Below are positions 43,302 through 50,701 of a stretch of DNA of 64,000 nt, piece after piece. The notes under the pieces were generated by a model. It searched no databases, was not told the origin of the DNA, and worked only from the letters and a program-made list of their open reading frames with translations. Origin of the DNA: JBKBKN01 sp046294625 (GTDB lineage Bacteria > Bacteroidota > Bacteroidia > M30B66); contig JBKBKN010000008.1 of the NCBI GenBank assembly GCA_046294625.1, forward strand, positions 67,290 to 131,289. The letters are read 5' to 3'. A program made the translations under genes and the position numbers. How positions within the stretch are numbered: position 1 is the first letter of the stretch; every line of letters starts with the position of its first letter.

Positions 43302-43585
43302 AAGGGTATCTCTTCTTAAGATTTATAGCGATATCTTCATATTTGATCAGGTTTCAATGTATTTTCTGCTTTTCATTTTCTTGATGTGTGCTTCAATACT
43401 TCTTGCTTTCATTCTGCAATTGGATGGAATGGTTTTTATCAGAATCCAGGGCTGGTCGCGTTTGGTATAGTCTTTATTTTCAATGTGATTGTGTTAATCA
43501 ATCTTTTCTCCACATCATCCGTTTGACCAATATAATACCCGCTTGTTTTGGCAGATTGCAAGATGTAAACGAAATATACTTACAT
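43294..43585 (-). pseudogene. Decayed GIY-YIG endonuclease-like gene
   Basis: On the minus strand, translation across frames gives VYFVYILQSAKTSGYYIGQT, then DDVEKRLI, HNHIENKDYTKRDQPWILIK, MKARSIEAHIKKMKSRKYIE and LIKYEDIAINLKKRYPCI. These are consecutive parts of one small GIY-YIG domain protein, with the VYIL and YYIGQT catalytic motifs present. It is broken by TAA at codon 2 and by apparent single-base deletions in A-tracts near 43493 and 43351. The last codons and the stop TGA lie inside the partial tRNA-Asn copy, so the C-terminus was tRNA-derived. Confidence 0.85.
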
Positions 43586-43591
43586 GCTAAA

Positions 43592-43617
43592 AAAAACCCC
43601 GAAATTTCGGGGTTTTT
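43592..43617 (-). terminator. Terminator of tRNA-Asn
   Basis: AACCCCGAAATTTCGGGGTT is a perfect palindrome between A- and T-runs, immediately 3' of the tRNA. It could act in both directions. Confidence 0.85.
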
Positions 43618-43618
43618 G

Positions 43619-43692
43619 CTCCTCGGGCTGGGCTCGAACCAGCGACCCTCTGATTAACAGTCAGATGCTCTAACCTGCTGAGCTACCAAGGA
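43619..43692 (-). tRNA. tRNA-Asn (anticodon GTT)
   Basis: Read on the minus strand, the 74-nt gene folds into a full cloverleaf. The acceptor TCCTTGG pairs with CCGAGGA (one G-U), and the D-arm contains AGCTCAGCAGGTTAGAGCA. The anticodon arm CTGACTGTTAATCAG gives GTT, the T-arm is GCTGGTTCGAGCCCAGC and the discriminator base is G. CCA is not encoded. A terminator follows at once. Confidence 0.97.
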
Positions 43693-43822
43693 ATCTTATA
43701 TTATGTCGCCATCCGGCGTTGACCAAAATCGGGTCTGCGAATTTGGGACTGCAATATTAATATTTTTCAATAAATAAATTGCAAATGATAGGATATTTTT
43801 TTCTTTCTTCCGCAAGTGGCTG

Positions 43823-45142
43823 TTAACCAACGGTTTTGGCCACATTCACTTTTTGCTTCAGAGCTTCTATGGTGATAGAGCCCGGACGCTCGATCGGCAA
43901 TCCCATCGCCCGGCTAATGGTCAACTGTGCCAATACACCTAATGCGCGGCTTACACCAAACAGAACAGTGAAAAAGTCATATTCTTTAATTCCATAATGA
44001 ATCAACAATGCGCCGCTGTGTGCATCCACATTGGGCCATGGATTCTGAATTTTCTTAATGGAACTAAGAATTGGCGGAACGACATCATACACTTTCCATA
44101 CGATTTTGCAAACATCATCGTCAGGCATGTGTTTTTGTGCAAATTCCATCTGAGCAGTAAAACGCGGATCGGTTTTACGAAGTACGGCATGTCCATAACC
44201 GGGAACTACTTTGCCTTCGTTGAGTGTTTTGAGCACATATTCACGAATTTGTTCTTTGGTAGGGGAGCCGCCTCCCAATTCGCGCTGCATATCGAGAATC
44301 CAACGAATCACTTCCTGATTGGCTAGTCCGTGAAGCGGTCCTGCTAAACCATTTATACCTGAAGCAAAAGCGTAATATGCATCACTTAAAGCAGAACCAA
44401 CCAAATGTGTTGCATGGGCTGAAACATTGCCACCTTCATGATCGGCATGTATGGTAAGATAAAGACGCATGAGCTCTTTCACTTGCTGACTGTCGTAGCC
44501 CATCATGTGCGCAAAATTTGCCGACCAATCTACGCCGCTCAATGGGGCGATTTGCTCATTATTAAAATAAGTGCGGCGATAAATATAGGCTGCCAAACGT
44601 GGTAAGCGGGCAATCAGATTCATGGCATCTTCGAAAGTTGGATCCCAATAATCTTTCTTGTTAATTCCTTTTTCGTAGGCATCGGCAAACACCGACTCCG
44701 TGCGCATGGCTAATATACCAATGCTAAATTGGGTCATCGGGTGGGTATAAACCGGAAGGGCGTCGATCGCTTTGAATACATGCTCAGGGATATTGCTTCT
44801 GCGTTCCCATTCGGCACTTAGTGCCTTCACGTCTTCATCGGTTGGCAATTCGCCGGTGAGCATGAGATAAAAAATTCCTTCAGGAAGAGGTTCCTGACCA
44901 TCATCTTTTGGAAGGAGCTCGCGCAATTCAGGAATGCTGTAACCACGAAAGCGAATACCCTCATTAGGGTCAAGCTTAGATGTTTCAGTAATCATTCCGG
45001 TCATGCCCTTCATTCCTGCGTATATTTTAGCTATGGTGATATCGCCAAGAACGATGTCTCCATGCTCCTGAATGAAGGATTTAATCTCTCCAATTGTAGG
45101 CAAAAATGATGAAGCGAATTTTTCCTTAAGTGATGGTGTCAT
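43823..45142 (-). CDS. gltA: Citrate synthase, mitochondrial-like type
   Basis: The 439-residue TCA enzyme condenses oxaloacetate with acetyl-CoA. It shows LHGLANQE with a catalytic His, PGYGHAVLRKTDPRF with the second His, and the DAHSGALL region with the catalytic Asp. The overall pattern (LTIHADHEGGNVSAHATHLV, INGLAGPLHGLANQEV) resembles the eukaryotic/mitochondrial citrate (Si)-synthase group and not the Escherichia coli hexameric form with its NADH-binding N-terminus. Length agrees. It has its own promoter and is monocistronic before the tRNA. Confidence 0.94.
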   Translation of the reverse strand: MTPSLKEKFASSFLPTIGEIKSFIQEHGDIVLGDITIAKIYAGMKGMTGMITETSKLDPNEGIRFRGYSIPELRELLPKDDGQEPLPEGIFYLMLTGELPTDEDVKALSAEWERRSNIPEHVFKAIDALPVYTHPMTQFSIGILAMRTESVFADAYEKGINKKDYWDPTFEDAMNLIARLPRLAAYIYRRTYFNNEQIAPLSGVDWSANFAHMMGYDSQQVKELMRLYLTIHADHEGGNVSAHATHLVGSALSDAYYAFASGINGLAGPLHGLANQEVIRWILDMQRELGGGSPTKEQIREYVLKTLNEGKVVPGYGHAVLRKTDPRFTAQMEFAQKHMPDDDVCKIVWKVYDVVPPILSSIKKIQNPWPNVDAHSGALLIHYGIKEYDFFTVLFGVSRALGVLAQLTISRAMGLPIERPGSITIEALKQKVNVAKTVG

Positions 45143-45163
45143 GTGTTGATGATGGTTTTACGG

Positions 45164-45171
45164 CAAAGATA
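45164..45171 (-). promoter_or_regulatory. -7 element of the citrate synthase promoter
   Basis: TATCTTTG on the minus strand, 21 bp before the ATG at 45142, with a TTG about 23 bp further upstream. Confidence 0.5.
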
Positions 45172-45217
45172 GTTTTCTACGGAATTTTTTCAGGCAATTA
45201 ACGAATTTTGTTTAAGG

Positions 45218-46675
45218 ATGTTCGCAAAAAGTATCATTTTAGCTGAACAAAATTTTGTGTTGAACAATAGACCTTTTTCAAAAATCTTTACTGATGGTGC
45301 AAGCCAATGGTTTACGAGTTTTATTTTAATTTTTATTTTTCTTGTTCCGTGGTTTCTTGCATCGTTTTATTCATGGCCTGAAACAGACAATTATGCATAT
45401 TCCTCAGGGATGAGAGATTTGGATTTTTTAGCCTCTTGTAAACAAATTTATGTGGAATGGTCTGGTCGGTACTCTGCCAACGCAATTATTTCAGCCGGAC
45501 TCAAATACATGGGAGAAACCCCGGAGAAGTATTCTTTAGTAATACTTTTTTTGATTTCATCATGTTTTCTACTCTTTTATCTATCTTTTCGGTTCCTGTT
45601 TTACCAATACACTTTGGTGCTTGCTATTTTGCTTACGGTTTGGCTGTTTGCACTTCTGCCCGACACAGCCGAAGGTTTATTTTGGCTAATGGGTATAGGC
45701 ACATACACAATAGGCGCGGCATTTTTGTTTCTATTTGCCGGGGTTTGGAGTCGTTTTCAAGACAAGCATTTTTTGCTCATGGTTCTTCTATCGGGCTTGA
45801 TTATTCTCATAAACGGTTTTAATGAAGCTATTTGGATAGCTTTAGCATTTTTGATAGTCCTTTTTTTGTTCAGCTATTTTTGGGAAAAGAAGCTATTACC
45901 ACCCAACTTTATAGTGATTGCTTTAGCGGCAGCTTTTATTGTCAGTATTGTGCTTTCGGCTTTTGCACCTGGAAATTTTGTCAGGGCATCGGTGAGTGAT
46001 GTGCACCAAAATTTTGGTTTTACAGAAATTTCCCAAAATTTGGGAGTAGCATTCACACACTTTAAAAAGATGTTTTATGCTATTGTGCATCATCCTTTGT
46101 TTGTTTATGGGTCATTGTTTTTCTTAATCATTTTTACACAGCAAACGAAAAACGCATATACCGGACAAAAAATGCTTGCCATGTTTTTAGCAGCTTTTTT
46201 CTGCTTGTTTTTTCAAGTTCTTTTTCTTGCTTCTATCAAGCCCATGATTGGTTTTTCGGGAAGGATGGAGGTATTGCTTTTTTTGAGCTTTATGCTCTTC
46301 TGGATTTTAGGGTTAAATGAGCTTTCTGCTCATCCGTATTTGCAAAGACAATTAAAGTCTATTTCAGAAAAAAAGAAGTTGATTGGTTTTGTTTTGCTTC
46401 TCCTTTTGTTTATCGTGCCGAGAAGCAATTATTTCCTTTGTCTGAAAACATTGATATCCGGAGATGCGAAGACATATTATGAATCGTCGAAATTGCGACA
46501 TGAAACCATCACGAGCAGCAACTATGACACGCTTTTGCTTGCGCCTTTAGCACGTAAGCCCAGATTACTCCATACGCTTGATTTGAGTGAAGATTTTGGC
46601 GCATGGCAAAACAAGGCATATGAAGCATGGTACAGAAAAGCCTTGGCAGTGCCATCAAAAGATAAAGAGAATTAG
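45218..46675 (+). CDS. Multi-pass membrane protein, DUF6056-like
   Basis: The 485-residue protein has about ten to twelve hydrophobic helices and few charged loops, with a first periplasmic loop containing WPETDNYAYSSGMRDLDFLA and VEWSGRYSANAIIS. This pattern recalls DUF6056 proteins, which resemble polytopic glycosyltransferases of the GT-C fold. I cannot confirm a catalytic site; the Glu/Asp residues in the first loop are where GT-C enzymes keep theirs. It is divergent from citrate synthase and followed by a HisF-like gene with its own promoter. The function is unknown. Confidence 0.7.
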   Translation: MFAKSIILAEQNFVLNNRPFSKIFTDGASQWFTSFILIFIFLVPWFLASFYSWPETDNYAYSSGMRDLDFLASCKQIYVEWSGRYSANAIISAGLKYMGETPEKYSLVILFLISSCFLLFYLSFRFLFYQYTLVLAILLTVWLFALLPDTAEGLFWLMGIGTYTIGAAFLFLFAGVWSRFQDKHFLLMVLLSGLIILINGFNEAIWIALAFLIVLFLFSYFWEKKLLPPNFIVIALAAAFIVSIVLSAFAPGNFVRASVSDVHQNFGFTEISQNLGVAFTHFKKMFYAIVHHPLFVYGSLFFLIIFTQQTKNAYTGQKMLAMFLAAFFCLFFQVLFLASIKPMIGFSGRMEVLLFLSFMLFWILGLNELSAHPYLQRQLKSISEKKKLIGFVLLLLLFIVPRSNYFLCLKTLISGDAKTYYESSKLRHETITSSNYDTLLLAPLARKPRLLHTLDLSEDFGAWQNKAYEAWYRKALAVPSKDKEN

Positions 46676-46701
46676 TACGGTCGTTTAACATTAATTTTAT
46701 T

Positions 46702-46709
46702 TACGTTTG
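46702..46709 (+). promoter_or_regulatory. -7 element of the HisF-like gene
   Basis: TACGTTTG fits TAnnTTTG and ends 4 bp before the ATG at 46714, so the mRNA is probably leaderless. Confidence 0.5.
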
Positions 46710-46713
46710 AGGC

Positions 46714-47472
46714 ATGAATCCATTGAATATCATTCCGGCAATTTATACTTATGATCACAAAAGCTCTGTGACCAATACAACCAGTGTGCTCGAGTATGAA
46801 GCCGCATTTGAACAAGCTTTGTTTTACAAAGAACAAGGAGCAGATGGCCTATACATTCTTGATATTTCCGTAAATCATGAACGGAAAAAGAACTTAATCA
46901 AGTTTTTGAAGCACCTCTCGTCAGAAGTAAATATTCCATTGGTGATCGGCGGAGGGATTCATAGCGTGAAAGACGTGGGTGAGCTTTTAAATACGGGCGT
47001 TGAAAAAGTTACGGTCAACTCCGCTGCAGTGAAGAATCCTGAGTTGATTGCCAACATTATAAAGGAGTTTGGCAAAGAAAAATTGCTAATCGGTATCGAT
47101 TCAAAGAAGAGTTTTGGCGAGTGGAAAGTTTACCTCAATGGCGCGAAATCACGAACAGAAATTGATTTAAACAACTGGATTAAGATGTGCAAAATCAAAG
47201 GAGTGCAAGAATTAGTTATTACGCTCATTCCGAGAAAGAATGAAAGTTTTGATGAATATCCGATTGATGTTTTACGAGAAGCAATCGACGGATTAGGAAT
47301 ACCTGTACATGTGGCCATTGGCAATTTGCAAGTAAATATGATCATAGATATTGTTAAAATTGAAGGCGTAGCAAGCTTAATCTCTGGAACATATTTTCTC
47401 AATAAGCCTGGTGTGATTCGACAGGTGAAATCACTGTTAAACGGCTCTGATGAGTTTCATCAAGCTAATTAA
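46714..47472 (+). CDS. Divergent HisF-like TIM-barrel protein
   Basis: The 252-residue protein follows the HisF cyclase (imidazole glycerol phosphate synthase) along its whole length: GADGLYILDIS, LVIGGGIHSVKDVGELLNTG, VTVNSAAVKNPELI, LLIGIDSKK. However, catalytic Asp11 is replaced by Tyr11 (IIPAIYTYD), TSIDRDG is replaced by TLIPRKN, and the C-terminal phosphate loop SGGAG by AIGNLQ. Only the Asp in GIDSKK remains. No hisH glutaminase or other his genes are adjacent. It is a paralogue with another or no catalytic role; a true HisF is probably encoded elsewhere. Confidence 0.78.
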   Translation: MNPLNIIPAIYTYDHKSSVTNTTSVLEYEAAFEQALFYKEQGADGLYILDISVNHERKKNLIKFLKHLSSEVNIPLVIGGGIHSVKDVGELLNTGVEKVTVNSAAVKNPELIANIIKEFGKEKLLIGIDSKKSFGEWKVYLNGAKSRTEIDLNNWIKMCKIKGVQELVITLIPRKNESFDEYPIDVLREAIDGLGIPVHVAIGNLQVNMIIDIVKIEGVASLISGTYFLNKPGVIRQVKSLLNGSDEFHQAN

Positions 47473-47565
47473 AAAATTGCATTAACACTTAGCCATAAAC
47501 TTACTTAGTTGACGGCGGCGCAAACGAAAATTGGGCTATTGTCGGATTTTTCCTAAACTTGCACT

Positions 47566-48063
47566 ATGGCAAAAGGAAAGCATAAAAAAGAAGAGTTCGA
47601 CAGCACAAGTCTTGGATGGCTTTGTTGGCAGATAAGCAATCTCTGGCAAAGAAAAATCAGGGAAGCTTTGCTTCCTTTTGAGCTCACGCACGTGCAGCTG
47701 ATGTTGCTTAAAGCAATCGACGAATTTGAGCAGCAAGGAAAGTCTGTTACTCAAATAGAAGTAGCTCGTAAGGCACAATGTGATAAAATGATGGCCTCGA
47801 AAGTGATTCGTGATTTGGAGAAAAGAAAACTTATCAAGCGCAAGCCTTATCATTTAGATGGTCGTGCGATGTTGATTGTGGCAACCCCGGAAGCAAAGCC
47901 CTTGCTTGAATCGGCAATTCCATCGTTTGAGCATGCCAATGAGCAGTTTTTCCAAAGCCTGAAAGGCAAGCAACAAAGGCTTGAAAAACGACTTCAAAAA
48001 CTGCTTAATGCTAATCTTTCTGCATCTTTTGAAGACGAAGAGAATGATGAAGAAGATCTGTAG
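47566..48063 (+). CDS. MarR family transcriptional regulator
   Basis: The 165-residue protein has the MarR winged helix at about residues 30-115: LTHVQLMLLKAIDEF, VTQIEVARKAQCDKMMASKV as recognition helices, and the wing KRKPYHLDGRAMLIVATPEA. A highly acidic tail follows (about residues 155-165). A TAAACTTG box 7 bp upstream resembles the -7 element, with one change. Its stop codon abuts the end of the convergent outer-membrane gene at 48064. The ligand and target are unknown. Confidence 0.88.
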   Translation: MAKGKHKKEEFDSTSLGWLCWQISNLWQRKIREALLPFELTHVQLMLLKAIDEFEQQGKSVTQIEVARKAQCDKMMASKVIRDLEKRKLIKRKPYHLDGRAMLIVATPEAKPLLESAIPSFEHANEQFFQSLKGKQQRLEKRLQKLLNANLSASFEDEENDEEDL

Positions 48064-48882
48064 CTATTTTCGCTTTCGCGAATAAATAAGTTTGAGTTCT
48101 TCATTATGGTTTAGCGATATACTAGTCACTAAATGATAGGTTTTAAAACCACTTCTTAGGTTAACTGCCGCTGTGTTGAGCGGAATTCTGCCAAGGTTAT
48201 GGGCAATCACTGTAATGGTATTTTCGCCTGGTTCGAGATTTACCACGAGCTTCTTTTTCTTTTTCACCAAACCATATTCATTCAATAGCAGGCGATTGTT
48301 AAAAATCAGCGAAATTGTGTCTCCATCAATTTCAGAATTGTCCCAAACTTTTAAAACCACTCTACTTTTCTTAAAGTCGAAAGGCCTTCTTTCTCGGGTT
48401 TTACGCTTTTCGTTTATGACTTCAAGTGACTGTTCAGCTTTTGCTTTTTCTCGTATTATAGCCGGTTTTCTGCTTCCTTGAATTCTCGGATTAAAGTTCT
48501 TAAGCACTTCTACGTGAAAGCGAACGGTCAGCGCCAAAAAATTGCCACGGGTTTGAAACAGCGATTGTTCGTCTTGAAAATTTAAATCAGCGTAAAATCT
48601 CGATATCGAACTCAGGCTGGCCTCGTAACTAATGCCAAGATCCATTTGCCCTTGATGGAATATTTTGGTTAAGCCAATTTCAGGCCTAATGAAGGGGATA
48701 TTTTGCCTTTGGCTATATGAATACATGCTGAAGTTGAGCCGATTGCCCCACAAATCGTCATTTCGAATAAAGTGGTAACCCGATGCAAACTCAGTGCGCA
48801 AGAGCGAATGGGGATTGTTTTTCAATTCCCAAAGCATGTAGGCTCTGCCTTGGGCTTTCGCGGCCAAATGTGACACAGTCAT
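48064..48882 (-). CDS. 3' part of a broken outer-membrane-like protein gene
   Basis: This open frame of 272 residues has no signal peptide and no recognised start context. Residues 20-130 alternate hydrophobic and polar residues like a beta barrel (RLNFSMYSYSQRQNIPFIRP, QMDLGISYEASLSSISRFYA). The C-terminal 100 residues form a separate beta domain (VVLKVWDNSEIDGDTISLIF, LEPGENTITVIAHNLG). Sequence upstream continues the same protein but in shifted frames. The frame is therefore probably the remaining part of a pseudogene, though translation from 48882 cannot be excluded. Function is not known. Confidence 0.6.
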   Translation of the reverse strand: MTVSHLAAKAQGRAYMLWELKNNPHSLLRTEFASGYHFIRNDDLWGNRLNFSMYSYSQRQNIPFIRPEIGLTKIFHQGQMDLGISYEASLSSISRFYADLNFQDEQSLFQTRGNFLALTVRFHVEVLKNFNPRIQGSRKPAIIREKAKAEQSLEVINEKRKTRERRPFDFKKSRVVLKVWDNSEIDGDTISLIFNNRLLLNEYGLVKKKKKLVVNLEPGENTITVIAHNLGRIPLNTAAVNLRSGFKTYHLVTSISLNHNEELKLIYSRKRK

Positions 48883-49182
48883 TTGAATACTATTTTCTTG
48901 ATCCTGTGCGGTAAACGGATAGCTCAGGTATTGTACACCGGCTTATACAGCTGAGCCAAAACGGTCTCTGTGACAAACCATCAACCCTGAGTATTCAATA
49001 CGCGCCCAGTTTGGTGGCTCACTTGATGGTCAGCTTTTTCAACGATTTCTCCTAAGGCAAATCCGGCTTTTATATCAATAGGAACAAAAAAATGGGTTTA
49101 TTTGTGTTGCTGCCCTAATGCTGAAACGGATAGCAAACAAAAAAAGAATAATCGTACTGTTTAGCCTGTAAAGCTCTGACAT
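48883..49182 (-). pseudogene. Frame-disrupted 5' part of the outer-membrane-like gene
   Basis: From an ATG at 49182 the minus strand encodes a signal-peptide-like start (SELYRLNSTIILFF), continues in another frame as LLSVSALGQQHK before a stop, then in a third frame as INPFFVPIDIKAGFALGEIV, which resembles the start of Bacteroidota lipid A deacylase-like or barrel proteins. A further stop follows, then RDRFGSAV and LSYPFTAQDQENSIQ leading into the downstream frame. At least three frame breaks separate these pieces. Confidence 0.65.
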
Positions 49183-49215
49183 GCTGAATCATTCAGCACA
49201 AATCTTGCCAATGAA

Positions 49216-50586
49216 TTACAGGTGCGAAAACAATTGAAGAATACCTTCAAGAGAAAGGGTTTTCTGCGTTCCACTTTGCATGTTTTTCAGGCTAAATTTA
49301 TTTTCTTTTCGCTCGTTTTCGCCAGCAATAGCTACATAGGGAATACCTTTTCGGTCGGCGTAGGTAAACTGTTTTTGTAGTTTGGCCTGCTCAGGAAAAA
49401 ATTCGCAGGATATGCCTTGTGCACGAAATTTAGCCATCAATGGCAGACAATAAGCAGGCGATTCGGCATCAAAATAAACGAAGAGCACTTTGCATGCACT
49501 CCCCAAATGTTCAGGAAACTTATTGAGCTCAAGCAATACATCATAAATGCGGTCAGCTCCAAAGGAGATTCCTACCCCGGGCACATTCGGAAAACCGAAA
49601 ATCCCGGTAAGGTCATCATAGCGACCACCTCCGCCAATGCTTCCCATATTGAAGTTTTGCATTTTCACTTCGAGAATAGTGCCTGTGTAATAGTTTAACC
49701 CGCGAGCGAGCGTGAAATCGGGGAGGAGTTGTGCTTTTAATCCTTCGGGTTGACTAAGCCGGATATGATAAAACACCGCTTCAAGCTCCAAAATACCTCG
49801 CATGGCAAGATCAACACCGGAAAGCAATGTTTTTGCATGAGTAAGAATATCATCAGGGCTTCCATTTTTATCCAATAAGGCTTTTAACAAATCAGCAGCT
49901 TCAACGGAAATTCCTTGCGCATTTAATTCGTTTTGTACGCCATCCCATCCGATTTTATCGAGCTTATCAATTGCAACGGTGAATGCTGTAAATTGCTCCT
50001 GAATACCAGCCTTTTCGGCAATTCCGGCTAATATTTTTCGGTTATTGATATGGATATTTACATCGAGGCCTAATGTTGCAAATACTTGATCATAGATACT
50101 GATTAATTCTGTTTCACACAACAAACTGCTGCTACCCACCACGTCTGCATCGCACTGATAGAACTCGCGGTATCGCCCCCGTTGCGGACGGTCGGCACGC
50201 CACACAGGTTGAATCTGATAGCGTTTGAAAGGGAAAGAAATTTTATCCCTGTTCATGGCCACAAAACGCGCAAAAGGCACGGTAAGGTCGTAGCGTAAAG
50301 CTTTTTCAGACACCAAGGAAATCACCTTCGACGAGTCTTCGGGTAGGAGATTCTGCTCGCGCAAGGGCTTAAGAAAATCGCCGGAATTCAGGATTTTGAA
50401 AATCAAACGGTCGCCTTCATCGCCATATTTTCCGGTGAGCGTTTGCAGATTTTCCATGGCCGGAGTTTCTAAGGGCTGATAGCCATGCAGCGTAAAAACC
50501 TTGCGAATGGTTTCGAATATATACTGGCGACGTGCGGATTCTAAGGGAGAAAAATCGCGGGTTCCTTTGGCTAATGTTGGTTTCAA
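49216..50586 (-). CDS. hisS: Histidine--tRNA ligase
   Basis: The 456-residue class II synthetase charges tRNA-His. Motif 1 lies around residues 20-75, motif 2 appears as FKRYQIQPVWRADRPQRGRY, the histidine-binding signature ARGLNYYTGTILEVK is intact, and motif 3 as GIGVSISFG is represented by PGVGISFGADRIYDVL. A C-terminal anticodon-binding domain covers the last 95 residues. The N-terminal ATKGTRDFSP-like start is KGTRDFSPLESARR. Upstream, TAATTTAG may be a variant -7 element. Confidence 0.96.
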   Translation of the reverse strand: MKPTLAKGTRDFSPLESARRQYIFETIRKVFTLHGYQPLETPAMENLQTLTGKYGDEGDRLIFKILNSGDFLKPLREQNLLPEDSSKVISLVSEKALRYDLTVPFARFVAMNRDKISFPFKRYQIQPVWRADRPQRGRYREFYQCDADVVGSSSLLCETELISIYDQVFATLGLDVNIHINNRKILAGIAEKAGIQEQFTAFTVAIDKLDKIGWDGVQNELNAQGISVEAADLLKALLDKNGSPDDILTHAKTLLSGVDLAMRGILELEAVFYHIRLSQPEGLKAQLLPDFTLARGLNYYTGTILEVKMQNFNMGSIGGGGRYDDLTGIFGFPNVPGVGISFGADRIYDVLLELNKFPEHLGSACKVLFVYFDAESPAYCLPLMAKFRAQGISCEFFPEQAKLQKQFTYADRKGIPYVAIAGENERKENKFSLKNMQSGTQKTLSLEGILQLFSHL

Positions 50587-50686
50587 TGCTTTTTATTTGA
50601 GCGGGCTAAATTAGCGAAGAAAAACGAAGATGATGAATCTGAGCAAAGACATCCAATTGATTTTCCTTTGCGCAGGTCATTTTTTC

Positions 50687-50694
50687 TATCTTAG
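50687..50694 (+). promoter_or_regulatory. Variant -7 element before the large amidohydrolase gene
   Basis: TATCTTAG differs from TAnnTTTG at one defined position and lies 8 bp before the ATG at 50702. This favours that start over the in-frame ATG at 50630. Confidence 0.35.
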
Positions 50695-50701
50695 CCAACC
50701 T

